From Pseudanabaena sp. M53BS1SP1A06MG (GTDB taxonomy: Bacteria; Cyanobacteriota; Cyanobacteriia; Pseudanabaenales; Pseudanabaenaceae): a stretch of DNA of 60,666 bases. The position numbers and the translations under genes were made by a program. Shown in pieces: positions 16,160-24,577 of this stretch (within the stretch, counting starts at the first letter, position 1; the number at the start of each line of letters is the position of its first letter). Below the pieces are notes generated by a model. The model had not been told where the DNA came from, searched no databases, and was given only the letters and a program-made list of their open reading frames with translations. The stretch is taken from assembly GCA_020404105.1 (NCBI GenBank), contig JADBWH010000061.1, positions 1 through 60,666 of the forward strand, in the 5' to 3' direction.

Positions 16160-17932
16160 CTAAAATGCCAAATCTTCTGATCGCGAACCAGAATAAATCA
16201 TGCCTTTGCTGAAATTAATACTCAAAGGCTCACCGTCACGGATAAATCCTGTAGCATTTTTGACCCCTACAAGAATAGGGATACCTAACCTTCTACCAAT
16301 GATTACTGCATGGGAATCCAGGTTGGCATCTTCAGTAATGACTGCTGCAGCCTTACGAATTACTTCGATAAAGTCAGCATCAGTGCGATCAATTACAAGG
16401 ATTTCCCCTTCGTTAAAGTCTCGCACATCGAGATGATGGAAAGCAACCCTAGCACGACCATGAACCATACCCGAACCAATGCTTAAGCCTTTGCCCACTA
16501 CCGATGATACAAATTCAACCTTAATTAAGTCCGTTGAACCAGCCACATCTTGTAATGTACCAGCCGACATCACCACGAGATCCCCTGCGGTGAGTAATTT
16601 CATCTCTTGAGCAAGATTTAGAGCCGCTTCAAAGTTTTGGCGAGCAGATGGTAAGGAAATCAAGACTAAAGGCTGTACACCCCAAACCATTTGTAAACGT
16701 CTTGCTACTTGGACATTGGGTGTAACTGCTAAGATGGGAATGGGAGGACGGAATTTGCTGACGTTACGGGCAGTCGAGCCTGTTTTGGTTAACGTTACGA
16801 TCGCTGCCGCATTTAGTTGCATAGCAATGCTACCAACCGCTTGACTAATCGCATTAGGTACAGCCCGACCCATGCTTTCAAGAGGTTGCATTTTTAAGTC
16901 TTGCTCTTTTTCAATGCGAATAGCTATTCTTGCCATTGTTTCTACAGCCAATACAGGATACTTACCGACTGCTGTTTCGTTGGAAAGCATGACGGCATCG
17001 GTTCCATCGATGATCGCATTGGCAACGTCAGAAATTTCCGCACGGGTTGCACGGGGATTGCTCACCATGCTATCGAGCATTTGGGTTGCAGTAATCACGG
17101 GAATACCCAAGCGATTTGCAGTTTTAATTAATTGCTTTTGAGCAATTGGTACATCTTCCGCAGGGATTTCTACACCCAAATCACCCCGTGCCACCATGAC
17201 ACCATCACATACCGAGAGAATCGCTTCCATATTGGCGATCGCTTCGTGCTTCTCAATTTTGGCAACAACACTCGCATTACGACCTGAAGCCACAATGAGA
17301 TCTTTAACTTCGAGAATATCTTCAGGTGTACAGACAAAACTGAGCGCCACCCAATCCACACCTTCAGAAAGTCCAAATCGTAAATCTTCGCGATCCTTAT
17401 CGGTCATCGCACTAACTGATAGGTGAACATTCGGAAAATTTACACCCTTATTATTAGAAAGTGTGCCACCAATTACAACTCGACAATATAAATCACCTAG
17501 ATCTACATTGACATCTTCAACAACCATTTCCACTTTGCCATCATCAAGCATGATCATTGCGCCTACAGGTACTTCTTCGGCAAGTGTTTCATAGGTAATA
17601 CAACTAATTTCTGAGGTTCCTGGTACTTGGCGACTGGTTAGCGTAAATTTATCACCTTTATTTAGGATAATAGGACCGTCTTTAAATACGCCAAGGCGGA
17701 TTTTTGGACCTTGCAAGTCTTGCAAAATACCGACGGGTTGATTTAGTTCACTAGATACTTGGCGGATATTACAGATGCTGCGATGGTGATCAGCATGGGT
17801 TCCGTGGGAAAAGTTTAGACGAAAGGTAGTTGCACCTGCTTCAATAAGCTGACGAATCATATCAGGGCTACTGGTTGCAGGACCAATAGTAGCGACAATT
17901 TTGGTGCGGCGAAATGTTTCTCTAACGGTCAT
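16160..17932 (-). CDS. pyk: Pyruvate kinase with C-terminal PEP-utilising-like domain
   Basis: A 590-residue enzyme converting phosphoenolpyruvate and ADP to pyruvate and ATP. The N-terminal barrel starts RRTKIVATIGPATSS and carries the K+/Mg2+ site region (VARGDLGVEIPAEDVP, then ITATQMLDSM). After the allosteric domain (about 355-475) comes an extra swivelling domain (about 485-585; GSGMVHGRARVA, TEDANLDSHAVIIGRRLGIP). This is found in one class of bacterial pyruvate kinases, where the phosphohistidine is usually absent. Here the TEDANLDSHA loop keeps a His. It is divergently transcribed from ribF. Confidence 0.95.
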   Translation of the reverse strand: MTVRETFRRTKIVATIGPATSSPDMIRQLIEAGATTFRLNFSHGTHADHHRSICNIRQVSSELNQPVGILQDLQGPKIRLGVFKDGPIILNKGDKFTLTSRQVPGTSEISCITYETLAEEVPVGAMIMLDDGKVEMVVEDVNVDLGDLYCRVVIGGTLSNNKGVNFPNVHLSVSAMTDKDREDLRFGLSEGVDWVALSFVCTPEDILEVKDLIVASGRNASVVAKIEKHEAIANMEAILSVCDGVMVARGDLGVEIPAEDVPIAQKQLIKTANRLGIPVITATQMLDSMVSNPRATRAEISDVANAIIDGTDAVMLSNETAVGKYPVLAVETMARIAIRIEKEQDLKMQPLESMGRAVPNAISQAVGSIAMQLNAAAIVTLTKTGSTARNVSKFRPPIPILAVTPNVQVARRLQMVWGVQPLVLISLPSARQNFEAALNLAQEMKLLTAGDLVVMSAGTLQDVAGSTDLIKVEFVSSVVGKGLSIGSGMVHGRARVAFHHLDVRDFNEGEILVIDRTDADFIEVIRKAAAVITEDANLDSHAVIIGRRLGIPILVGVKNATGFIRDGEPLSINFSKGMIYSGSRSEDLAF

Positions 17933-17985
17933 GGATAGTAAGCTAAAGGCGGGATCTCAAACATACCAGAATGTCATGACAAAAA

Positions 17986-18036
17986 CTAAATTTTGAATTT
18001 AGTCGTTCCGTATGTGTGACTAAATTCAAAATTTAG
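17986..18036. repeat. Perfect 19-bp inverted repeat in the pyk-ribF divergent region
   Basis: CTAAATTTTGAATTTAGTC (17986-18004) and its exact complement (18018-18036) flank a 13-nt spacer. Each arm is itself a near-palindrome, CTAAATT-TTG-AATTTAG. It lies between two divergent start codons. Confidence 0.85.
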
Positions 18037-18076
18037 CCATAGGATCCCATTCCAGAATTGTGTCAAAATATTAAGC

Positions 18077-19024
18077 GTGAGAGTAATATTTGATCCAAAC
18101 CAGATTTCCCGTCCTACTGCGATCGCCCTCGGTAACTTTGATGGCGTGCATATAGGACATCGCCATGTGATTGCGCCGATTTTGCCATCCGCTTTGAGTG
18201 GTAATCATCACCACTTAACAAGTACTGTTGTCTCCTTTTCGCCGCATCCTCAAGAATTTTTTAGCAAACAATTGCGATCGCTACTTGCCCCTTTCGATGA
18301 AAAAGTTGCCCTACTTGAATCCCTTGGTGTCGAGCAGTTAGTTTTGCTACCCTTCAACGCGGATCTTGCCAAGCTCACTGCTGCCGAGTTTATTCAGAAA
18401 ATTTTGATGGACTCCCTGCAAGTGAAATTAATCAGCGTCGGCTTTGATTTTCATTTTGGGCAGAAACGTCAAGGCAATGTCACGGATTTAAAAAATGTTT
18501 GGGGCGATCATCTCACGGTAATTCCAGAGCAGACAATGCTACTTAACGATTCAGCGCCAAACAGAATTAGTAGCTCGAATATTCGTACTGCTCTAGCCAA
18601 GGGTGAAGTCGATCTTGCTAAGGTGATGCTCGGTCGTCCTTATAATCTGGTGGGTAAAGTCATCCAAGGCAAACAGTTAGGGCGCACTATTGGCTTCCCG
18701 ACGGCAAATCTCGATCTCCCTGCTCAAAAATGTTTGCCCCGTGATGGTGTTTACGCTGTGCTAGTGAATATTAGCTCTAACCCTAAACCCATATTGGGTG
18801 TGATGAATATCGGCTTAAGACCAACTGTTAATGGCGATCGACGATCAGTGGAAGTGCATCTATTTGATTGGCAAGGTGATCTCTATGATCAGGAGCTAAA
18901 TGTAGATCTCGTCAAATTTATTCGCCCCGAACAGAAATTCGCATCACTGGATGCCCTCAAAGAACAGATTCAATCTGACTGTCAGACTGCCTTAAATCAT
19001 CTTGCCTTTAGCCTAATCCATTAA
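18077..19024 (+). CDS. ribF: Bifunctional riboflavin kinase / FAD synthetase
   Basis: A 315-residue enzyme making FMN from riboflavin and then FAD. The N-terminal nucleotidyltransferase domain has GNFDGVHIGHR (about 18-28) and NRISSSNIR (about 162); the C-terminal kinase domain has GRTIGFPTANLD (about 200) and MNIGLRPTV. It starts at GTG 18077. No riboswitch-like leader is seen; instead a nested palindrome occupies the shared upstream region with pyk. Confidence 0.95.
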   Translation: MRVIFDPNQISRPTAIALGNFDGVHIGHRHVIAPILPSALSGNHHHLTSTVVSFSPHPQEFFSKQLRSLLAPFDEKVALLESLGVEQLVLLPFNADLAKLTAAEFIQKILMDSLQVKLISVGFDFHFGQKRQGNVTDLKNVWGDHLTVIPEQTMLLNDSAPNRISSSNIRTALAKGEVDLAKVMLGRPYNLVGKVIQGKQLGRTIGFPTANLDLPAQKCLPRDGVYAVLVNISSNPKPILGVMNIGLRPTVNGDRRSVEVHLFDWQGDLYDQELNVDLVKFIRPEQKFASLDALKEQIQSDCQTALNHLAFSLIH

Positions 19025-19269
19025 TATAGCGTTTACCAGTCTGATAAAGTATAGGTTTGATTCCCCGCCAAAGGTGGGGAATCTCGAAAACTGATCCGAA
19101 CTCTACAAAAGAGTCGAATATTTTTGCATACCTAATCTCAGCTAAAAGCAACCAAGCTTCTTAATGGGCAAATCACTTTGTCTAACGTTCCGCTCCATCC
19201 ACTCGCGTAGCGCAGTGAATCGGAACGGAGCTAGTTGAGTGCAAGTGGAAGGTTAACCCACCAAATGCT
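19025..19269. other. Intergenic region between ribF and a glycosyltransferase gene
   Basis: It contains a hairpin ATTCCCC-GCCAAAGGT-GGGGAAT (about 19059-19081) that may terminate ribF. Further on, GTTCCG...CGGAAC forms a second, looser palindrome with TCCACTCGCGTAGCGCAGTG between its arms. No gene is seen. Confidence 0.5.
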
Positions 19270-20496
19270 TTAACCGAATTTCTGCTTTAAGAATTCTGCT
19301 GAATTCTTTGTTCCATTCCAATCTGCAAAAAGTATTTGAATCTCCCGAGCTTTTTGACGCGCTAAAGGGTTATTCAGCAGTTGCGCGATCGCGTCTAGTA
19401 AAGTTTTACGGGATAGCCTACGCTTACGAATACGGATGGCGCTCCCTTGTCGAACAATAGCATCAATATTGCTTTCTTGTTCTGGCTGTAAACCAATCCC
19501 AACAAATGGAGTGCCCGCGGTGCAAGCGGTCTGTACAGTACCTTGTCCGCCATGAATTACCGCAATATCTGCAAGAGAGTTGACTTTGGGAGCAGGAAGC
19601 CAATCATAAACTAAAACATTTGTTGGGACAGAAATATTTTGATTTTGAATGTGCGCCTTGATTGGAGCAATAACGGTATAAGGAGTGTTTTCAAAACTTT
19701 CAATTACAGTTTTTAGAATATCTCGATTAGCCGAACTGCCCATAGCACAATAAATAATAGGCTGTTCATGCGATAAATTTAGCAGTTCAGAAGGGACTTC
19801 GCCTTCGAGTCGGGCAAAAATCGGTCCGACATACTGCCAATTTTGGGGCAGGGATTTCACACCCGCGAGTTCTGGAATATCGGTAACTAAATTGAAGTCG
19901 CCTTCATAAATATCAACCAATCTCTTGATAGGCTTAATCCCATAATGTTTGGCAACCCTTTGGAATGGCTTTATCCAAAGTTTTGTGCTCTTTAGCCAAT
20001 TGTTTGTGATGCGGTCTAAAAACTTACTTGAAAATATCCGCAAAAACGGATAGTCAAACTCATCGGGGAAAGTAGATAAACCAGCGTCAAGAAATGGGCG
20101 GGTTAATGGGAAAGGCAAAACATATACCAGAGGGATTTGAGATACTCTGGCTGAAATCGTAACACTTAGGGTAAAACCAATAACTATAGCAACGGGCTTT
20201 AATTCTTGATATAAAGCAACTTCACTTTCTACTCGTTCTCGTAATTCCAATTCGGTAAATGGGTCATCGAAGCTTTCCATACGGTCAACTTTCCAAAGAT
20301 GTTCAATTTTCTCTTTTGTAAGCCACGGGGTCATACGACGAAATTCAAAACCTGCTTGTTCAATCAGATGAGAATAAACATCACTATATCCAAAAAACAC
20401 ACAATGAAATTTATCTTGTGATTCTTTGGCGATTTCAATCATGCGTGTTGTTTCGGCAATATTTAGCGTTTCAGGAGCAAAGACTAGACTTTTCAA
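19270..20496 (-). CDS. Glycosyltransferase, MGT/UGT-like (GT1)
   Basis: A 408-residue GT-B fold enzyme. The C-terminal nucleotide-sugar site is HGGQGTVQTACTAGTPFVGI (about 312-331), then QPEQESNIDAIVRQGSA; the family transfers sugars to small lipophilic acceptors. The start codon is TTG at 20496, supported by GGAG eight bases upstream and by the lack of an in-frame ATG near it. The N-terminal part reads the acceptor and cannot be assigned. It is a single gene with no biosynthetic partners nearby. Confidence 0.8.
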   Translation of the reverse strand: MKSLVFAPETLNIAETTRMIEIAKESQDKFHCVFFGYSDVYSHLIEQAGFEFRRMTPWLTKEKIEHLWKVDRMESFDDPFTELELRERVESEVALYQELKPVAIVIGFTLSVTISARVSQIPLVYVLPFPLTRPFLDAGLSTFPDEFDYPFLRIFSSKFLDRITNNWLKSTKLWIKPFQRVAKHYGIKPIKRLVDIYEGDFNLVTDIPELAGVKSLPQNWQYVGPIFARLEGEVPSELLNLSHEQPIIYCAMGSSANRDILKTVIESFENTPYTVIAPIKAHIQNQNISVPTNVLVYDWLPAPKVNSLADIAVIHGGQGTVQTACTAGTPFVGIGLQPEQESNIDAIVRQGSAIRIRKRRLSRKTLLDAIAQLLNNPLARQKAREIQILFADWNGTKNSAEFLKQKFG

Positions 20497-20979
20497 GATA
20501 TGTTCTCCATTTGCTTGGGCAGTTTAACGGTCTAGTTAGCTTATACCGCTTTTACGAAAACTCCGAAAGACGCATGAAATTAAACTTTATCTTGCACAAA
20601 CTGACTTAGCTTGACTAACGCCGCACTTCTGAGCTGCCTTTTGAAAGTTTCCTGTTTTGATCTCTGCCCAAAAAGCCTATAACTGTTCCAAACGCATAAG
20701 AGATTAACGCTATCCTAGTTAAATCGACCATGATTAAGCTGCTTCTGGGTTTTCAGAAAAGTAGCATCGGTGACAAGCTAGCTTAAAAGGTAAAACCACA
20801 CTGGTAGTCATGCAATGTAATTGTGTTGCGGGCGCGAAGCGCTCGCAACACAATTACTAAAAAAATTACTTTGCAGCACTACCACCACACTGAACATTAA
20901 AAAAGTAGTAGGATCTTAAAGCTAAGATGAGCAGAGATTGACATTGCTCATTGTCAATAAGTTCTATTTCGTAATTTCT
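20497..20979. other. Intergenic region upstream of larB
   Basis: About 480 bp without a convincing gene. It carries copy 2 of the 81-bp repeat at 20803-20883. The rest shows nothing I can name; short ORFs here lack ribosome binding sites. Confidence 0.5.
20803..20883 (+). repeat. 81-bp palindromic intergenic repeat, copy 2
   Basis: The boundaries GGTAGT/ACTACC are the same as in copy 1, with the same outer arms in the same orientation. The core stem GTAATTGTGTTGCGGGCGC pairs with GCGCTCGCAACACAATTAC (one G-T wobble). The loop is GAA, the complement of the TTC in copy 1. Confidence 0.9.
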
Positions 20980-21729
20980 ATGCATGACAACTTAAGGCAA
21001 CTATTAGAAACAGTTGCAACGGGGGAGCTAAGCCCAGAAAGCGCTTTAGAAGAATTGAAATATCTCCACTATGAATCCGTTGGTGACTTTGCCAAAATTG
21101 ATCATCATCGCAATTTACGGACGGGCTTTCCTGAAGTAATTTTTGGATTGGGTAAAACTCCCGAACAGATTGTGCAAATCATGCGCGTAATGGAATCCAA
21201 AAATCCTCTAGTCATGGCAACTAAAATCTCGGCAGCAGTTTATGCTCAAATTCAGCCATCTTTGCGCGGTTTGCGATATTTCCCCCTCGCCCAAATTTGC
21301 TGCCTCGGCGAGTCAACGATGCAAAAAAAAGGAACTATTACCATTCTCACCGCAGGTACTGCCGATCTTCCGATCGCAGAAGAAGCTGCCGTTACATCAG
21401 AACTCTGTGGCTTCACAGTTAAGCGACTTTGGGATGTAGGTGTTGCAGGAATTCATCGCTTACTCAGTCATCGAGAGGCGATCGCCAATGCCGATGTGAT
21501 TATTGTTGTCGCAGGAATGGAAGGGGCATTGGCAAGTGTGGTCGCAGGTTTGACAGATTGTCCCATCATCGCAGTTCCTACTAGCATCGGTTATGGAGCA
21601 AGTTTTAATGGATTAGCGCCATTACTGACCATGCTTAATTCCTGTGCAACGGGTGTAGGTGTCGTGAATATCGATAATGGTTTTGGATCCGCCATGCTAG
21701 CAGGGAAAATTTTACATCGCCATCAATAG
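20980..21729 (+). CDS. larB: Nickel-pincer cofactor biosynthesis protein LarB
   Basis: A protein of about 249 residues with a PurE-like fold. LarB carboxylates and hydrolyses nicotinic acid adenine dinucleotide in making the nickel-pincer nucleotide of lactate racemase-type enzymes. Landmarks: ELSPESALEELKYLHYE at the N-terminus, TAGTADLPIAEEAAVT and GMEGALASVVAGL, then VPTSIGYGASFNGLAPLLTML. The ORF is open to a TTG at 20938, but the family starts near ATG 20980. No larC or larE is adjacent. Confidence 0.9.
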   Translation: MHDNLRQLLETVATGELSPESALEELKYLHYESVGDFAKIDHHRNLRTGFPEVIFGLGKTPEQIVQIMRVMESKNPLVMATKISAAVYAQIQPSLRGLRYFPLAQICCLGESTMQKKGTITILTAGTADLPIAEEAAVTSELCGFTVKRLWDVGVAGIHRLLSHREAIANADVIIVVAGMEGALASVVAGLTDCPIIAVPTSIGYGASFNGLAPLLTMLNSCATGVGVVNIDNGFGSAMLAGKILHRHQ

Positions 21730-21731
21730 TT

Positions 21732-21777
21732 AAAGCTAGTGAGGCAATGGGCTTAAGCCCATTGCCTCACTAGCTTT
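21732..21777. terminator. Perfect 46-bp palindromic bidirectional terminator
   Basis: Two 23-bp arms meet without a spacer at 21754/21755. It serves larB and the convergent phosphopantetheinyl transferase gene, whose TAG stop (21770-21772) is inside it. Confidence 0.92.
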
Positions 21778-22426
21778 TAATGCATAGAGCCGCAGCATAA
21801 CTTGAGCCTAGTTCTAACTCTGTACTTAGGAGTTTTAAGTTCCAATCTCCGATCTGCAAAGTTGCACCGATCGCTACTTCTAGTAATGGCGAAACATTTA
21901 AACTTTCAAGAATGTTAGCAATCCCCTCTCCCGTTGCCTTGCCATAGGCTTCCTTGAGCGTCCATGCTTGATAAAAAGTCTGAATTGCTAAAGATGGCTC
22001 GCGATCACCAAATTCTTTAATTACCTTGTACTCCGATAATGAGAAATATCTCTGGGCAATTCTCTCAATATCACATTGCGGATTGATATATTCCAAATCA
22101 ATACCTACCTCGCGATTACTACTGACAGCATAAATTGCCAAATCATGCGAATGGGCAAGATTAAAATAAATGCCCTTAGATTTTTGAAGATAAGGTTTAC
22201 CGCGATCGCTATAGCTAAACTGAATTGCTTTGGGTTTACAGCCTAACCATTGTGCCAAGATTAGTCTCAAATTCCCCCTTGCGGCTACAAAATTGCGTCT
22301 GAGACTTTCACGCTTAAACCGATCCGACCGTGATCGTTCATCCTCTGACAAAAGTTTCCAGAGGAGATCGTATTCAGGTTGAGAAATATCTAGCCTTGCT
22401 TGATAGATTTGTAAATCTGTAGTCAT
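21770..22426 (-). CDS. 4'-phosphopantetheinyl transferase (Sfp/HetI type)
   Basis: A protein of about 218 residues that activates acyl or peptidyl carrier proteins by transferring phosphopantetheine from CoA. Family motifs: GKPYL near residue 75, FNLAHSHDLAIYAV near 86, VGIDLEYI near 105 (Mg2+ Asp and Glu) and WTLKEAYGKATGEG near 154. The frame is open to ATG 22477, but that start lies in a hairpin and adds residues the family lacks, so ATG 22426 is chosen. The start codon lies within the inverted repeat 22413-22491. Confidence 0.9.
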   Translation of the reverse strand: MTTDLQIYQARLDISQPEYDLLWKLLSEDERSRSDRFKRESLRRNFVAARGNLRLILAQWLGCKPKAIQFSYSDRGKPYLQKSKGIYFNLAHSHDLAIYAVSSNREVGIDLEYINPQCDIERIAQRYFSLSEYKVIKEFGDREPSLAIQTFYQAWTLKEAYGKATGEGIANILESLNVSPLLEVAIGATLQIGDWNLKLLSTELELGSSYAAALCIKS

Positions 22427-22491
22427 TTGTGAAAAATAATTTGGGAGACTGCACTCCTTTGGGGCATAGTCTCCCAAATGACTACAGATTT
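22413..22491 (-). promoter_or_regulatory. Candidate attenuator: two mutually exclusive hairpins at the phosphopantetheinyl transferase start
   Basis: The perfect 17-bp pair AAATCTGTAGTCATTTG (22413-22429) / 22475-22491 would bury the start codon in the mRNA. An 11-bp pair TTTGGGAGACT (22440-22450) / AGTCTCCCAAA (22468-22478) uses part of the same arm and is followed on the mRNA by TTATTTTT, like an intrinsic terminator. Both cannot form at once. Confidence 0.45.
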
Positions 22492-22533
22492 GCTATAGAC
22501 TCTTGGAATTTGAGATGAAATGAGAAAAAATCT

Positions 22534-22845
22534 ATGAACTTGCCTTTAGTAATCGGAGCATTAGCCGTATCGTTGCTACTGTTGTGGTGGTTGCTCAGCG
22601 TGATTAAAGCTAGTTTTAAAACTGCCTTTCTAGTTGTAGCCGTTATTTTTAGCATCCAAGTGTTAACAGGTGTCGGTCCTCAACAAATTTTCGCGCAGGT
22701 GGGGCAATGGTTTAGTGGATTCTTTGGAGGATTAGGCAACTCGCTCCAAAACTGGGGCGAAAAGGGCAAAGTTGACGCTGATCCTAAAAAGCAATCAGCG
22801 ATTTGGTTATTTCAAATCGCGATGGAAATGCTAAGCAATATCTGA
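22534..22845 (+). CDS. Small hypothetical membrane protein
   Basis: A 103-residue protein with one or two N-terminal hydrophobic helices (about 4-22 and 30-47; LVIGALAVSLLLLWWLL) and a Gly/Phe-rich amphipathic stretch (FSGFFGGLGNSLQNWGEKG). No named family is recognised. It is divergent from the phosphopantetheinyl transferase gene and closed by a terminator. Confidence 0.6.
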   Translation: MNLPLVIGALAVSLLLLWWLLSVIKASFKTAFLVVAVIFSIQVLTGVGPQQIFAQVGQWFSGFFGGLGNSLQNWGEKGKVDADPKKQSAIWLFQIAMEMLSNI

Positions 22846-22848
22846 TCA

Positions 22849-22881
22849 TTTTTGTGTCACGGCTTTGCCGTGACACAAAAA
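22849..22881. terminator. Bidirectional terminator
   Basis: TTTTTGTGTCACGGC / GCCGTGACACAAAAA, loop TTT; a perfect 15-bp stem between converging genes. Confidence 0.92.
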
Positions 22882-22888
22882 TTGTTTC

Positions 22889-23164
22889 CTAGCCCCCTGC
22901 AATCGCAGGAATGATGCTTACTTCGTCGCCGTCTTTGAGAGCAGTATTTGCGCCTTCGAGGAAACGAATATCCTCGCTGTTGACATAAAAATTAACAAAA
23001 CGTCGGAGATTTCCATGCTCATCACAAATACGAGCCTTGATTCCAGGACAATTGCTTTCGAGTGAGTCAATAATTTCTTTAACCGAAGCACCAGCACAGT
23101 CTACGGTGGCTTGGTTATTGGTTAATTGCTGTAGAGGAGTGGGGATTAAAACTTTGACAGCCAT
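22889..23164 (-). CDS. MoaD/ThiS family sulfur-carrier protein
   Basis: A 91-residue ubiquitin-like protein ending in the diagnostic Gly-Gly (IIPAIAGG), which is thiocarboxylated to donate sulfur in molybdopterin, thiamine or cysteine synthesis. The partner is not identified; no E1-like, moaE or thiG gene is close. The frame opens to ATG 23230, but [12 protein letters not shown] at 23164 is the usual family start and is chosen. Other visible motifs are [13 protein letters not shown] and LKDGDEVSI. Confidence 0.85.
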   Translation of the reverse strand: MAVKVLIPTPLQQLTNNQATVDCAGASVKEIIDSLESNCPGIKARICDEHGNLRRFVNFYVNSEDIRFLEGANTALKDGDEVSIIPAIAGG

Positions 23165-23316
23165 ATTTTTTGTATCGATATCTGAGAAATTTAGACTTGA
23201 AATTTTGGGTGGGACTTTAAATTGTGCCATACTGACCGATCTACATTTTAACGCGATCGCTTACACAAAACAGAGGCATCGCTTTGCGTTGCCTCTGACT
23301 GCTTTTGATTCACGAT

Positions 23317-23811
23317 TTAACGTCTGACCTTGCCTGTAAATCCTGAAGCTTTAAATTGTTTTAGCTCTAGCGGCTCAGGTTGTTCCTCAGGGACAGCAAC
23401 CATAATTTGAAAATTACTTGTGCCTGTGGGGATCTCTTCAACTGCTCCTAGCCTTGCGCGTTCAGGCATAGCGTCATTACCGTTAGCGTCATAAATACGT
23501 CCAAAAATATCGGCATTGTAAACGACTTTGCCTGAGGTATTGTTGGCTTCTCCTTTGATGATGTAGCACTTAGCTGACATCACCCCACCACCTAGCACCA
23601 TATGTTTACCTGCATCACCAGTACATGGTTCATAGGTAACATTAGTCAGCTTGATTTGCACATTTGCTGAAGCGGGATTGCTAAAAGCAAAGGTACAGAT
23701 GCAAATTATTAGGGATAAAGCGCTAACATGAAAGATTTTGAGCAGTTTTTGCCAAGCTTTTGTCAAAGGGATAAATTGCTCATTTGATATCCTGTGATTT
23801 GCGATCGCCAT
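23317..23811 (-). CDS. Exported hypothetical protein
   Basis: About 164 residues with a signal peptide (basic N-terminus, then a hydrophobic ALSLIICICTFAF core and PASA cleavage region near residue 49). The mature part begins VQIKLTNVTYEPC and contains two Cys that may form a disulfide. The domain is a probable beta sandwich with no function known to me. ATG 23811 gives a normal signal peptide; the frame is open to 23889. Confidence 0.65.
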   Translation of the reverse strand: MAIANHRISNEQFIPLTKAWQKLLKIFHVSALSLIICICTFAFSNPASANVQIKLTNVTYEPCTGDAGKHMVLGGGVMSAKCYIIKGEANNTSGKVVYNADIFGRIYDANGNDAMPERARLGAVEEIPTGTSNFQIMVAVPEEQPEPLELKQFKASGFTGKVRR

Positions 23812-23917
23812 AAATAAACCTATTTTATAAACCCTTGGATAAAAAATTTTCAGAAAAAAGAATGGCTTCTTTGACGTGGTAAAATTCATCTTAGCTCTTG
23901 AAGGAGGTCTATTTTTA

Positions 23918-24055
23918 ATGCCACTTAGTCTATTGATTGCAACATTACCTGAAGCTTATAGAATTTTCGATCCACTGGTAAACGTTCTTCCTGTGATCCC
24001 CGTATTCTTCCTGCTCCTTGCATTTGTATGGCAGGCAGCAGTCGGTTTCAAATAG
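23918..24055 (+). CDS. psbK: Photosystem II reaction centre protein PsbK
   Basis: A 45-residue gene too short for long-ORF calling. After a short cleaved leader (MPLSLLIAT) the mature protein reads [20 protein letters not shown] with a single helix ending [10 protein letters not shown], the PsbK signature. It is a peripheral transmembrane subunit bound near CP43 in photosystem II. A perfect AGGAGG at 23902-23907 precedes ATG 23918. A terminator follows at 24156. Confidence 0.97.
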   Translation: MPLSLLIATLPEAYRIFDPLVNVLPVIPVFFLLLAFVWQAAVGFK

Positions 24056-24155
24056 GTTTCAATTTAAGTCTTGACTTAATCACAAAAACTTATAACAAAC
24101 TTTTAGGTACATCTCATACAGTTGTATTGACGCATTTATAAAACAAAAACTATAG

Positions 24156-24193
24156 AAGGAATCGGGGTGACGGTAACGTTACCCCGATTCCTT
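24156..24193 (+). terminator. Terminator downstream of psbK
   Basis: AAGGAATCGGGGT (24156-24168) pairs with ACCCCGATTCCTT (24181-24193); the 12-nt middle can pair further as ACG/CGT. Confidence 0.8.
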
Positions 24194-24299
24194 TCTGAGA
24201 GTATGTCGCTTCACGTCACACTCTTAGACCAAAACACAAAATGGCATACCTGTTTTTTGTTTTAGCATTAGGGACTAAAAATATTATTTTTAATGAACT

Positions 24300-24539
24300 A
24301 TGGAAACCATCGGACGTTGGACGAACAAATTTTTAATGTTTAATTTGTTTTTAGTATTTTTCTTTTTTGTATGGCTACTAGTTGCCCTCGGTGGTGAAAG
24401 TCTTAAAATTAACCTTGGTCTAGAACTATGGCGACAACTGTGGGAACCATTGATTCAGCCAGTATTAGGGATCGTAATGGCTGGTGCGATCGCTAGTGGC
24501 ATAATTTCCAAAGTTAAGCAAAAAATTACGAAACTATAA
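24300..24539 (+). CDS. Small hypothetical membrane protein
   Basis: A 79-residue protein with two hydrophobic helices (about 12-30, MFNLFLVFFFFVWLLVAL; about 52-68, PVLGIVMAGAIASGI), a short acidic loop and a basic C-terminus. I do not recognise a family. It is the last plus-strand gene before a shared terminator. Confidence 0.55.
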   Translation: METIGRWTNKFLMFNLFLVFFFFVWLLVALGGESLKINLGLELWRQLWEPLIQPVLGIVMAGAIASGIISKVKQKITKL

Positions 24540-24543
24540 TCTC

Positions 24544-24570
24544 AGAAAAAGTCACTGTGTGACTTTTTCT
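24544..24570. terminator. Bidirectional terminator
   Basis: AGAAAAAGTCA / TGACTTTTTCT around CTGTG, between the small membrane protein gene and the oxygenase gene. Confidence 0.88.
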
Positions 24571-24577
24571 GTCTTTT

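Noticed and set aside
17933-18076. FMN riboswitch upstream of ribF
   Set aside because: Too short and lacks the conserved RFN segments; only the palindrome is present.
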